In this document: positions 1-5,962 of the stretch, one piece after another | Position numbering within the stretch: position 1 is the stretch's first letter | Layout of the letters: each line of letters begins with the position of its first letter | Assembly (NCBI GenBank): GCA_017419465.1 | Contig: JAFOLE010000251.1 | Coordinates: 1 to 5,962 of the forward strand | DNA: 5,962 nucleotides | Source: Solobacterium sp. | GTDB lineage: Bacteria > Bacillota_I > Bacilli_A > Erysipelotrichales > Erysipelotrichaceae | Reading direction: 5' to 3' | Notes under the pieces: model-generated | Databases searched by the model: none | Seen by the model: the letters and a program-made list of their open reading frames with translations, nothing else | Told to the model about the DNA's origin: nothing | Translations under genes and position numbers: made by a program

Positions 1-1512
1 CGCCGCCGCAATACACTCCTCATCCGTCGCATCGAGGCGTCCGTAGCGGATGTTTTCCATGACCGTTCCGGTAAAGAGAACGGTTTCCTGGAGGACGATG
101 CCGAGCGATTTGCGGAGTGCGCTCTTTTTGATCTTGTTTATATTGATACCGTCATAACGGATCTTTCCGTCCTCAATATCGTAGAACCGGTTGATCAGGT
201 TGGTGATGGTTGTCTTTCCGGCACCGGTAGCGCCGACAAAGGCAATCTTCTGTCCGGGCTTTCCGTAGAGCGTGATATTGTGCAGGATCGGTTTGTCCGG
301 ATTATATGCGAAGTCAACATCGAAGAAACGGACATCGCCACGCAGTTTCTCATAGGTGACTGTTCCGTCCGCCTGATGGGGATGTTTCCAGGCCCAGAGC
401 CCGGTTTTCTCTTCGGTTTCTTCCAGCACGCCGTTCTTCTCTGTCGCATTGACGAGCGTCACATATCCTTCGTCTGTCTCCGGTTCCTCATCCAGCATCG
501 CAAAGATGCGTTCCGCACCGGCAAGTCCCATGACAATGGAATTGATCTGCGGACTGACCTGCTGGATCATACCCGCAAACTGACGGGACATGCCAAGGAA
601 CGGCACCACGACCGCAATCGAAATGGAAAGTCCGGAGAAGGACAGGTTCGGTACATTGTATTCAATGAGCAGACCGCCGACTACCGCGACAAGCACGTAG
701 ATGATATAGCTCACGTTGTTGAGAATCGGCATCAGCGTATTGGAATACCGGTTCGCGTTGTAGGCCGCTTCATACAGTGCATCGTTTGCCTCGTCAAAGG
801 CTGTCTCCGCTTCATCCTCATGGTTGAAGACCTTGATTACTTTTCCGCCGTTGATCATTTCCTCGACAACGCCTTCCGTCGCCGCAACATATTTCTGCTG
901 GGCAATGAAGTAGCGGGCGGACTTTCCGCCGACCGTCCGGGTGATGAAGATCGACACGAACGATCCGAGGATAATGACAAGTCCCATCCATATGCTGTAA
1001 TACATCATGATGCAGAGAATCGTTGTAATGGTGATCATGGAGATCATCAGCTGCGGGAAGGACTGCGATACCATCTGACGCATGGAGTCTACGTCATTGG
1101 TGTAATAGGACATGATCGCTCCGCGCTTGTTGGTGTCGAAATAACGGATCGGAAGTTTTTCCATATGCGAGAACATCTCATCGCGCAGCTTCGCAAGGGT
1201 TCCCTGCGTGAAGAATGCCATCAGCTGGTTATACAGGACATTCGCAAGCAGCGATGCGGCATACAGGCAGGCCAGTGTCGTGACGTTCTTTGCGACATCC
1301 GGCTGCACGCGTTCCCAGGCAAGTCCCTGTTCCCATGCATTCTGGATGATTGCGATCACCCGCTGCTGGAAAATGGAAGGAATTGCGGAAATCACCGCGT
1401 TGATGCAGATGAGAACCATGATGCACGGAAGCAGTTTCGGATAATACTGAAACAGCATCCGGATCAGCCGCAGGATCGTTCCCTTGCGGTTCTGTTTTTT
1501 CGCATGACTCAT
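1..1512 (-). CDS. Heterodimeric ABC exporter, second subunit (permease-ATPase fusion), 3' end outside window
   Basis: A half-transporter with an N-terminal six-helix ABC exporter domain and a C-terminal ATPase domain. It very likely works at the cytoplasmic membrane as the partner of the subunit encoded just upstream; the substrate cannot be read from sequence (drugs, lipids and peptides are all possible). The 504 visible codons begin MSHAKKQNRKG. Hydrophobic segments lie near residues 25-47, 77-100, 155-193 (two helices) and 260-308 (two helices). Walker A is GATGAGKT at residues 427-434 (211-234) and the Q-loop glutamine is Q475, both canonical. Signature, Walker B and switch histidine lie beyond the left edge, so roughly 100 or more residues are missing. 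The ATG overlaps the upstream stop as ATGA, and GAGG lies 7 bases before it (1520-1523), indicating translational coupling. Residues about 341-391 form an unusually long linker before the ATPase domain, with a WAWKHPH segment. The family call is firm; specificity is unknown. Confidence 0.93.
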   Translation of the reverse strand, partial: MSHAKKQNRKGTILRLIRMLFQYYPKLLPCIMVLICINAVISAIPSIFQQRVIAIIQNAWEQGLAWERVQPDVAKNVTTLACLYAASLLANVLYNQLMAFFTQGTLAKLRDEMFSHMEKLPIRYFDTNKRGAIMSYYTNDVDSMRQMVSQSFPQLMISMITITTILCIMMYYSIWMGLVIILGSFVSIFITRTVGGKSARYFIAQQKYVAATEGVVEEMINGGKVIKVFNHEDEAETAFDEANDALYEAAYNANRYSNTLMPILNNVSYIIYVLVAVVGGLLIEYNVPNLSFSGLSISIAVVVPFLGMSRQFAGMIQQVSPQINSIVMGLAGAERIFAMLDEEPETDEGYVTLVNATEKNGVLEETEEKTGLWAWKHPHQADGTVTYEKLRGDVRFFDVDFAYNPDKPILHNITLYGKPGQKIAFVGATGAGKTTITNLINRFYDIEDGKIRYDGININKIKKSALRKSLGIVLQETVLFTGTVMENIRYGRLDATDEECIAAA

Positions 1513-3284
1513 GCGGCCGCCTCAGAAACAGTAAGATCTGTTTCATCGCAGTCCTGACGGTTCTGTGAGAAGTACACTTCACGGTAGATCTCATTGGTCT
1601 TCAGGAGTTCTTCACTCGTACCGATCGCATTGATGGTTCCGTTGTCCATCACAATGATGCGGTCCGCATCTTCCACGGAAGAGGTGCGCTGGGCAATGAT
1701 GATTTTCGTCGTGGAAGGAATGTATTCCTTCATTGCCTTGCGGATCAGTGCATCGGTTCTTGTATCAACCGCCGATGTGCTGTCGTCGAGAATCAGGATC
1801 TTCGGTTTCTTGAGCAGTGCCCGGGCAATGCACAGACGCTGTTTCTGTCCGCCGGAAACGTTGGTTCCGCCCTGTTCGATATAGGTGTTGTAACCTTCCG
1901 GCATCTTGTCGATGAATTCATCCGCACATGCCAGTCTGCATACATGCTTCACTTCCTCATCGTCCGCATCCTTGTCTCCCCAGCGGATGTTCTCCGCGAT
2001 TGTGCCGGAGAAGAGAACATTCTTCTGAAGCACCATCGCAACAGAATCACGCAGCACTTCGAGATCATAGCTGCGAACATCCTGTCCGCCGACGCGCACG
2101 CTTCCGCCGGTCACATCATAAAGACGCGGGATCAGCTGAACGAGCGATGACTTGGAAGAACCGGTTCCGCCGATAATGCCGATGGTTTCACCGGAGCGGA
2201 TGTGCAGATCGATATTATCCAGAACCGGATTCTCCGAATCCTGGAAATAACGGAATGATACATGGTCAAAATCAATCGATCCGTCCGCAACTTCCTTAAT
2301 GGGATTTTCCGGATTTTTGATTGTGCTCTCCTCACGAAGCACTTCGCAGACACGCTGCGCGCTTTCTGCGGAGAAGGTCATCATGACGAAGATCATTGAC
2401 AGCATCATAAGACTCGAAAGAATCTGGAAGCTGTAGGTGAGCAGTGTTGAGAACTGTCCGATATCAAGTGCTGCACCGTTTGTCGTGATGATGCGTTTGG
2501 ATCCGACCGACAGAACAAACAGCATGACCGAATAGATGCACATCTGCATCAATGGGCTGTTCAGCGCAAGAATGCGTTCTGCCTTTGTGAAGATCTTTCG
2601 GATATTCTCACTGGCGTTATGAAACTTCTCAGTCTCATACTCTTCCCGGACAAAGGATTTGACGACACGGATACCCTTGACGTTTTCCTCAACAGATTCG
2701 TTGAGGGCATCGTATTTCGGGAAACCGGCTTTGAACAGCGGCATGGTCACCCGTGCCACCGCATACAGGCCGATGCCGAGAACCGGAATCACCGCAAGGA
2801 AGATCACCGCCATCGAGCCGCCCATGTAATATGCCATCGCAAACGAGAAGATGAGATTAAGGGGAGCCCGGATCGCCGTACGGATGATCATCATGAATGC
2901 CATCTGAATGTTCTGGATATCGGTCGTAAGACGCGTCACCAGCGATGCCGAACTGAACCGGTCAATATTCGCGAACGAAAACTGCTGGATGCGGTGAAAC
3001 ACATCATGCCGGAGGTTCCGCGCAAATCCGCAGCTGCTTCGGGCACAGGTAAGACCGGCAAGATAACCGAACAGCAGCGATGCCATCGACATCGCCAGCA
3101 GGATCCAGGCATAATGCATGATCCGGTCGATTCCTCCGCCTGCCTTCACTTCATTTACCAGCATGGCGATCGTATATGGAATCAACGCCTCAAAAATCAC
3201 CTCTCCGATGACCAGAAACGGTGTCTGAAACGCCGGCTTCCGGAATTCACGTACGCTCTGATAGAGCTGCCACAGTGTATTCAA
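1509..3284 (-). CDS. Heterodimeric ABC exporter, first subunit with degenerate ATPase site
   Basis: A 591-residue permease-ATPase half-transporter, normal length for the family. Six hydrophobic segments lie near residues 21-43, 54-79, 130-152, 156-178, 243-265 and 277-303. The ATPase domain has Walker A GGTGSSKS (372-379), Q-loop Q420, signature VSGGQ (476-480), Walker B ILILD ending at D500, and D-loop SAVD (504-507). Two key positions are altered: the catalytic glutamate after Walker B is D501, and the switch histidine is Q532 in AQRTSS. In asymmetric exporters such as TM287/288, BmrCD and LmrCD, one subunit carries this degenerate site while its intact signature serves the partner's active site; the same arrangement is inferred here. 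Translation starts at TTG (3284-3282), chosen because AAGGTGA (3297-3291) sits 6 bases upstream and the next in-frame Met is residue 41. The stop overlaps the next gene as ATGA. Substrate unknown; multidrug export is only one possibility. Confidence 0.95.
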   Translation of the reverse strand: MNTLWQLYQSVREFRKPAFQTPFLVIGEVIFEALIPYTIAMLVNEVKAGGGIDRIMHYAWILLAMSMASLLFGYLAGLTCARSSCGFARNLRHDVFHRIQQFSFANIDRFSSASLVTRLTTDIQNIQMAFMMIIRTAIRAPLNLIFSFAMAYYMGGSMAVIFLAVIPVLGIGLYAVARVTMPLFKAGFPKYDALNESVEENVKGIRVVKSFVREEYETEKFHNASENIRKIFTKAERILALNSPLMQMCIYSVMLFVLSVGSKRIITTNGAALDIGQFSTLLTYSFQILSSLMMLSMIFVMMTFSAESAQRVCEVLREESTIKNPENPIKEVADGSIDFDHVSFRYFQDSENPVLDNIDLHIRSGETIGIIGGTGSSKSSLVQLIPRLYDVTGGSVRVGGQDVRSYDLEVLRDSVAMVLQKNVLFSGTIAENIRWGDKDADDEEVKHVCRLACADEFIDKMPEGYNTYIEQGGTNVSGGQKQRLCIARALLKKPKILILDDSTSAVDTRTDALIRKAMKEYIPSTTKIIIAQRTSSVEDADRIIVMDNGTINAIGTSEELLKTNEIYREVYFSQNRQDCDETDLTVSEAAA

Positions 3285-3290
3285 ACAGGG

Positions 3291-3297
3291 TCACCTT
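3291..3297 (-). promoter_or_regulatory. Shine-Dalgarno site fixing the TTG start of the first ABC subunit
   Basis: On the minus strand AAGGTGA, within the purine-rich run AAGAAGGTGA (3300-3291), lies 6 bases before the TTG at 3284. It is close to the complement of the 16S rRNA 3' end. No ATG or GTG lies at a suitable distance, so this site supports TTG as the initiator. Confidence 0.8.
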
Positions 3298-3325
3298 CTT
3301 TCTATATAAAAAATATTGCGCTAGC

Positions 3326-3354
3326 ATTCTAACACAATCATCCCGCTTCCGGTA
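3326..3354 (-). promoter_or_regulatory. Probable promoter of the ABC exporter operon (extended -10)
   Basis: The minus strand reads TGTTAGAAT at 3334-3326, an extended -10 element (TG, one base, then TAGAAT, five of six matches to TATAAT). The -35 region 17-18 bases upstream (around 3349-3355) is weak, which is tolerated when an extended -10 is present. Transcription would begin near 3319, giving a leader of about 35 bases before the TTG start. The site sits in the only gap upstream of the two exporter genes. It was identified by eye only. Confidence 0.45.
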
Positions 3355-3380
3355 ACTATGCGCCCGCCCGAATTCTCCGG

Positions 3381-3386
3381 TACAAT
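3381..3386 (+). promoter_or_regulatory. Candidate -10 box for the small plus-strand gene
   Basis: TACAAT matches TATAAT at five of six positions and ends 5 bases before the GTG at 3392 and 8 before the ATG at 3395. A transcript from it would start at about 3392-3394, leaving essentially no leader. No convincing -35 hexamer is seen 16-18 bases upstream and there is no extended TG element, so the call rests on the hexamer and its position. Confidence 0.35.
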
Positions 3387-3391
3387 AATCA

Positions 3392-3727
3392 GTGATGAAA
3401 CCCATGCTTCATACACCTAAAATTCTTTCCCTTCCGATGGATCCCCGCCTGCTTGTAAAAGAGGAATGCCTGAAGAAAGCTGCGGAAATCCGGCAGGAAG
3501 GAAAACTGGACCGGCTGAGCGAACAGGAGATCGCACGGGAGCTGTATTTTCATGCGGTCGTGTATTTTCTCTGCCGCCGCCTGCGGCCGTTACTTCCCCT
3601 GCGGTTCATCATGGAGCGGGCCGATCCGATCGATCTCTCCGATGATGGAGACACCGCGTTCCGGACATTCTGTTATAAGATTCTCTGGCTGTTTCCGGGA
3701 CATAGAAAAACCGGTTCTGTTACCTGA
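3392..3727 (+). CDS. Small protein of unknown function, possibly leaderless
   Basis: I do not recognise this 111-residue protein. It looks genuinely coding: codon choice (CTG, CGG, CCG, GAT, GAA) matches the neighbours and no competing minus-strand gene is apparent here. Residues about 17-50 are charged and probably helical (DPRLLVKEECLKKAAEIRQE, then a KLDRL turn and EQEIARELYFH). Residues about 51-74 mix hydrophobic and arginine residues (YFLCRRLRPLLPLRF), and an acidic stretch follows (ADPIDLSDDGD, about 78-88). It has no signal peptide and no clear membrane helix, so it is probably a small cytosolic helical protein. Possible starts are GTG 3392, ATG 3395, ATG 3404 and ATG 3437 (MDPRLL); none has a Shine-Dalgarno site, and a TACAAT box lies just before the first. 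It diverges from the ABC operon and overlaps the convergent TIM-barrel gene by 8 bases. Real gene: fairly likely. Start: uncertain. Confidence 0.65.
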   Translation: MMKPMLHTPKILSLPMDPRLLVKEECLKKAAEIRQEGKLDRLSEQEIARELYFHAVVYFLCRRLRPLLPLRFIMERADPIDLSDDGDTAFRTFCYKILWLFPGHRKTGSVT

Positions 3728-3734
3728 ACCGGTC
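3705..3734 (-). terminator. Intrinsic terminator of the 5962-3720 transcription unit
   Basis: ACCGGTTC (3710-3717) and GAACCGGT (3726-3733) form a perfect 8-bp stem around an 8-base loop. On the minus strand the stem is followed directly by TTTT (3709-3706), continuing the T at the stem end, which is the standard rho-independent layout. The TAA stop of the TIM-barrel gene (3722-3720) lies in the loop. No T-tract follows on the plus strand, so it should act mainly on minus-strand transcripts. Confidence 0.8.
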
Positions 3735-4601
3735 ATACATCCATTTCATGGATTCCATGGTTTCTTCCGGGCCGACTTCCGGCTCCAGTGAAAGCGCACC
3801 GGTATAGCCGAGCGCTTCAAGCTCCGGCAGAAGCTCCTCATAGCTGATATCTCCCCTTCCCGCAGCCACATGCACAAACGGTTTGGGCTGCACGGATGGG
3901 TCATAGTGATAGTTTTTGACATGAACATGCGCAATGTACGGCGCAAGTTCCTTCACTTCCTTCTTCAGGTCCCAGGAAAGATACCGTTCCGGGACATTTT
4001 CTTTTACGGCACGGTACGAGTTTGCCGGATCATACAGCAGCCGTACATTGGGCCGGTCTGTCCGCCGGATCAGCTCGAGCGTCATCTCACCCTTCGGAAG
4101 ATGGGAGTACGGACAGTTTTCCACCGCAAGAGTTACATCATACGGTGCCGCAATATCAGATGCCTCCTTCATTACGGAAACGATGGTCTCCATGTCTGCC
4201 TCACCCCCAAACGGCGGCTTCCGGTTGTCCGGAAACCGGAACGGAAACAGACGGATTACCGGAGCTTCCAGCTCTGCCGCAATCTGACAGGCCCGTTCCA
4301 GGCGGCGCAGGTGCACCGTCCGGTCACCCTCTGTCACATGGAAGGCCTCGTTGAATCCCGTCACATGATCGTTGGGATACAGCGGGCAGACGAAGTATAC
4401 GGTCGTCGCAAGGCTCGCCGCCTTCAGTCCGTTATCCGCAAGCAGCTTCTTTACATGCGCGGTTTCCGCCTCATCCAGCTGTTCAATGGTCTTATCGTAA
4501 ATATTATGCAGTTCGGTATATTCATAGCCGGCTTCCCGGATCTTTGGAAATGCCTTCTCCGGGCGGTCGCTGATCTGATCGGAAATGATGGATAACTTCA
4601 T
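3720..4601 (-). CDS. Sugar-phosphate isomerase/epimerase-like TIM-barrel protein
   Basis: A 293-residue cytosolic protein of the xylose isomerase-like TIM-barrel superfamily (AP endonuclease 2 fold), which includes ketose epimerases, hexulose-phosphate isomerases and inosose dehydratases. Barrel strands and likely metal ligands are visible in order: the N-terminal strand KLSIISDQ, E30 in YTELHN, E161 in LAVENCPYSH, D191 in YDPANSY, H225/H227 in AHVHVKNYHY, and E273 in LSLEPEVG. The E-D-H-E set matches the divalent-metal site of the family. The exact substrate cannot be assigned. The start at 4601 is chosen because GGAGGAAGG (4615-4607) lies 5 bases upstream and MKLSIIS begins the first barrel strand; an in-frame ATG at 4682 would overlap the preceding gene and lacks such support. 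It lies 61 bases after the HAD gene, with which it is probably cotranscribed, and ends in an intrinsic terminator hairpin. Confidence 0.88.
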   Translation of the reverse strand: MKLSIISDQISDRPEKAFPKIREAGYEYTELHNIYDKTIEQLDEAETAHVKKLLADNGLKAASLATTVYFVCPLYPNDHVTGFNEAFHVTEGDRTVHLRRLERACQIAAELEAPVIRLFPFRFPDNRKPPFGGEADMETIVSVMKEASDIAAPYDVTLAVENCPYSHLPKGEMTLELIRRTDRPNVRLLYDPANSYRAVKENVPERYLSWDLKKEVKELAPYIAHVHVKNYHYDPSVQPKPFVHVAAGRGDISYEELLPELEALGYTGALSLEPEVGPEETMESMKWMYDRFR

Positions 4602-4606
4602 AGGTT

Positions 4607-4615
4607 CCTTCCTCC
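4607..4615 (-). promoter_or_regulatory. Strong ribosome binding site of the TIM-barrel gene
   Basis: GGAGGAAGG on the minus strand lies 5 bases before the ATG at 4601 (9 bases if GGAGG is the pairing core). It decides in favour of this start over the in-frame ATG at 4682, which would add 27 residues with no domain match. Confidence 0.85.
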
Positions 4616-4662
4616 ATGTTTTATGGTAGCGAAAATTCTGGGAGATTTCATGCGACAGTTTT

Positions 4663-5322
4663 TCAGCCTTTGAACAGATCAAGAAGTTCTGCCAGACGAT
4701 GAATCTGCGTCACTTCCGGAAGACGGCAGTCACGGTCTCCGTGCGGCCAGATCCAGATCGGCATCATGCCCGCAAGGTGTGCGCCATAGACATCACGGCT
4801 GAACATATCCCCGACAAACGCACATTCTTCCGGTTTCACACCGAGTTTGTCTGCGGTCATAATGAAGATCTTCGGATCAGGCTTGTGCGTGTCCGTGTCG
4901 CCGCTGACAGTAATCGCATCCATCACCTTGTCCAGCCCGCACTTGTCGATCTTGCGGTGCTGCCCGTAGGAATCGCCGTTGGAAAGAATTCCCACAAGGT
5001 ATCCTCTCCGCTTGAGTTCCTCGATCGTCGGCATTGCATCCTCGTACAGCACAACATTTTCACACTGATGTTCGGGCCAGTAATCCGGGAAATCCTCTCC
5101 GAGATCCACACCCTGCATTTTGATCAGGCGCTCACGCACATATTTCTTCGGCACATCGCCGTGCTGATCATAGATCAGCGCCATCTGAATCACGGTCTCC
5201 TTGAGCCAGGGATCCGCATCCGGCATGATTTCCTCCACGCGCTGTGCATAGGTGCGGTGGGAGTATTCCTCGCGGTTTCCGAGCGTATCATCAAAATCAA
5301 ACAGTATTGCTTTAATCGTCAT
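4663..5322 (-). CDS. HAD-family hydrolase (probable phosphatase)
   Basis: A 219-residue cytosolic HAD-superfamily protein with all four catalytic motifs: motif I DFDDT (residues 9-13, nucleophile D9 and acid/base D11), motif II S114-N115 in ILSNGD, motif III K147 in HKPDP, and motif IV GD at 171-172 with D177 after it (VGDMFSRD). The mostly helical stretch between motifs I and II (about 15-100) is a C1-type cap, as in phosphoglycolate phosphatase, haloacid dehalogenase and YjjG-like proteins. A small-molecule phosphate monoester is the likeliest substrate; nothing specifies which. The start at 5322 is preceded by AGAGGA (5336-5331) with 8-base spacing, lying inside the end of the thpR-like gene, whose stop is only 4 bases away. 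This implies cotranscription and probably coupled translation. Confidence 0.92.
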   Translation of the reverse strand: MTIKAILFDFDDTLGNREEYSHRTYAQRVEEIMPDADPWLKETVIQMALIYDQHGDVPKKYVRERLIKMQGVDLGEDFPDYWPEHQCENVVLYEDAMPTIEELKRRGYLVGILSNGDSYGQHRKIDKCGLDKVMDAITVSGDTDTHKPDPKIFIMTADKLGVKPEECAFVGDMFSRDVYGAHLAGMMPIWIWPHGDRDCRLPEVTQIHRLAELLDLFKG

Positions 5323-5326
5323 GGTC

Positions 5327-5848
5327 TTATTCCTCTTCTTCCGGGTTTACCGGGCGGTAGATCCGCCTGCCGTTTCTCTGAATGGATTCCAGCAGGACCG
5401 GCTGTGCCGGCGTGAATGTCACGGCAGGCACTTCCATATCTTCAAATGCAATGTGTCCCTGCTTTCCGCGCACCAGCGTGATATGCGGGCGGAATTCCTT
5501 CTCATCAAACGGGATGTGTTTACTGCGGAGTGCATCACTCAGTGACGTCCGCCATTCCTGCAGTGCAGGACAGTCTTTCGCAGCGTATACGACCTGATCG
5601 CCGCGTGATCCGGGAAAGCGCACCAGGTGATCAAAACAGAGGGTCAGTTCGGGAAGCGGATGCTCGGTCAGAACCGCCTGGATCCGCTGCAGGGTCCGGG
5701 AATTCTGTTCTCCGAAGTAATGAATCGTTACGTGATAATTCTCGCGCGGCGGATAACTTCCGGATGACCGCTCCTTCAGAGCTTCTGCAAGTGCTTCGGC
5801 CGCATCGGCCGCTTCCCCCGATATTCGTAATGCACTGAACAGTATCAT
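5327..5848 (-). CDS. thpR: RNA 2',3'-cyclic phosphodiesterase (2'-5' RNA ligase family)
   Basis: A 173-residue protein of the 2H phosphoesterase superfamily, the usual length for ThpR/LigT. The two diagnostic HxTx motifs are present: HVTI at residues 39-42 and HITL at 122-125. They supply the paired histidines that open RNA 2',3'-cyclic phosphates to 2'-phosphates; some members also join or cleave 2'-5' RNA linkages in vitro. The N-terminal MILFSALRIS matches the family's usual opening strand, and the LCFDHLVRFP and FRPHITL segments are typical. The C-terminus ends in four glutamates. The ATG at 5848 follows the alpha/beta hydrolase stop by 2 bases, with GGGGAGA (5865-5859) 10 bases upstream inside that gene. 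The physiological RNA target of bacterial ThpR is not settled, and the neighbours do not identify it. Confidence 0.9.
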   Translation of the reverse strand: MILFSALRISGEAADAAEALAEALKERSSGSYPPRENYHVTIHYFGEQNSRTLQRIQAVLTEHPLPELTLCFDHLVRFPGSRGDQVVYAAKDCPALQEWRTSLSDALRSKHIPFDEKEFRPHITLVRGKQGHIAFEDMEVPAVTFTPAQPVLLESIQRNGRRIYRPVNPEEEE

Positions 5849-5850
5849 GG

Positions 5851-5962
5851 TTATCGTATCTCCCCGTTGAACAGCTTCTGCACAAACGCCTGATACAGAC
5901 CCGGGGTCTCGCAGAAGGAACTTGCATGAACGGCCTTTTCAATCATAAGCAGTTCTTTCGGA
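5851..5962 (-). CDS. C-terminal fragment of a probable alpha/beta hydrolase (5' part outside window)
   Basis: An open minus-strand frame enters at the right edge and ends with TAA at 5853-5851, giving 36 codons that begin PKELLMIEK and end KLFNGEIR. The pattern KELLMIEKAVHASSF followed by PGLYQAFVQKLF resembles the last strand, catalytic-histidine loop and final helix of alpha/beta hydrolases, where a G-A-G-H-like turn carries the histidine of the Ser-Asp-His triad; the candidate here is the His encoded at 5928-5926. The nucleophile and acid would lie outside the window. The frame ends 2 bases before thpR, so it is probably an earlier gene in the same operon. The coding frame itself is better supported than the family call, which rests on a short stretch. 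Confidence 0.65.
   Translation of the reverse strand, partial: PKELLMIEKAVHASSFCETPGLYQAFVQKLFNGEIR

Noticed and set aside
280..1557. A 425-codon open frame on the plus strand antisense to the second ABC subunit
   Set aside because: The minus strand carries clear ABC exporter motifs over the same bases. The plus-strand product is rich in His, Arg and Asp with no recognisable domain, as expected for a shadow of a codon-biased gene.
2619..3332. Plus-strand open frame of 237 codons across the 5' half of the first ABC subunit
   Set aside because: It lies opposite well-defined transmembrane-domain coding sequence, has a low-complexity His/Arg-rich composition and runs through the exporter promoter and ribosome binding site.
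3348..3382. Direct repeat TCCGGTA at 3348-3354 and 3376-3382 as an operator pair
   Set aside because: A 7-base repeat within about 100 bases is not unusual by chance, it has no internal symmetry, and CCGG-containing words are common in this window.
3870..4595. Plus-strand frames (241, 117 and 110 codons) opposite the TIM-barrel gene
   Set aside because: The minus-strand protein has a consistent fold, metal ligands and a strong ribosome binding site; the plus-strand frames have none of these.
4620..4662. Possible internal promoter before the TIM-barrel gene (minus strand ATGAAA, 17 bases, TACCAT)
   Set aside because: Each hexamer matches consensus at only four of six positions, which is expected by chance; the short gap fits simple cotranscription.
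4602..4682. Upstream ATG at 4682 as the start of the TIM-barrel gene (27 extra residues)
   Set aside because: It would overlap the end of the HAD gene by 20 bases, lacks the strong ribosome binding site seen before 4601, and adds residues ahead of the first barrel strand.
4699..5415. Plus-strand frame of 238 codons opposite the HAD and thpR genes
   Set aside because: It spans the junction of two clear minus-strand genes and shows no domain of its own.

Overview
This window looks like ordinary chromosome from a Bacillota (Firmicutes) bacterium, possibly of the Clostridia or Erysipelotrichia type. The support is strong purine-rich Shine-Dalgarno sites, a TTG start, tightly packed co-directional genes, a hairpin-plus-T-tract terminator, and a heterodimeric ABC exporter of the kind common in anaerobic Firmicutes. 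Base composition looks balanced to slightly GC-rich by eye. I cannot name the genus. No RNA gene, insertion sequence, phage gene or CRISPR array is visible.

Layout, read along the minus strand from the right edge. Positions 5962-3705 hold a compact transcription unit: the C-terminal end of a probable alpha/beta hydrolase (5962-5851), a ThpR-type RNA 2',3'-cyclic phosphodiesterase (5848-5327), a HAD-family hydrolase (5322-4663) and a sugar-phosphate isomerase/epimerase-like TIM-barrel protein (4601-3720). The first three genes are separated by only 2 and 4 bases. The unit closes at a good intrinsic terminator (3705-3734) whose hairpin contains the last gene's stop codon.

One small gene of unknown function (3392-3727) runs on the plus strand. 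It converges on the TIM-barrel gene, overlaps it by 8 bases, and ends in the same hairpin. It has no visible ribosome binding site, and a -10-like box sits only 5 bases before its first possible start codon, so it may be translated from a leaderless transcript.

An intergenic stretch (3285-3391) appears to be a divergent promoter region. To its left on the minus strand lies a two-gene operon for a heterodimeric ABC exporter: a 591-residue half-transporter (3284-1509, TTG start) with a degenerate ATPase site, then a second half-transporter (1512-1, cut by the window edge) joined by an ATGA overlap. The NBD motifs of the first subunit fit the asymmetric ABC exporter model, with one canonical and one degenerate ATP site.

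No completely new system is evident. The most noteworthy items are the small unknown gene with possible leaderless expression, the hairpin that holds the stop codons of two convergent genes, and the linker insertion in the second ABC subunit.
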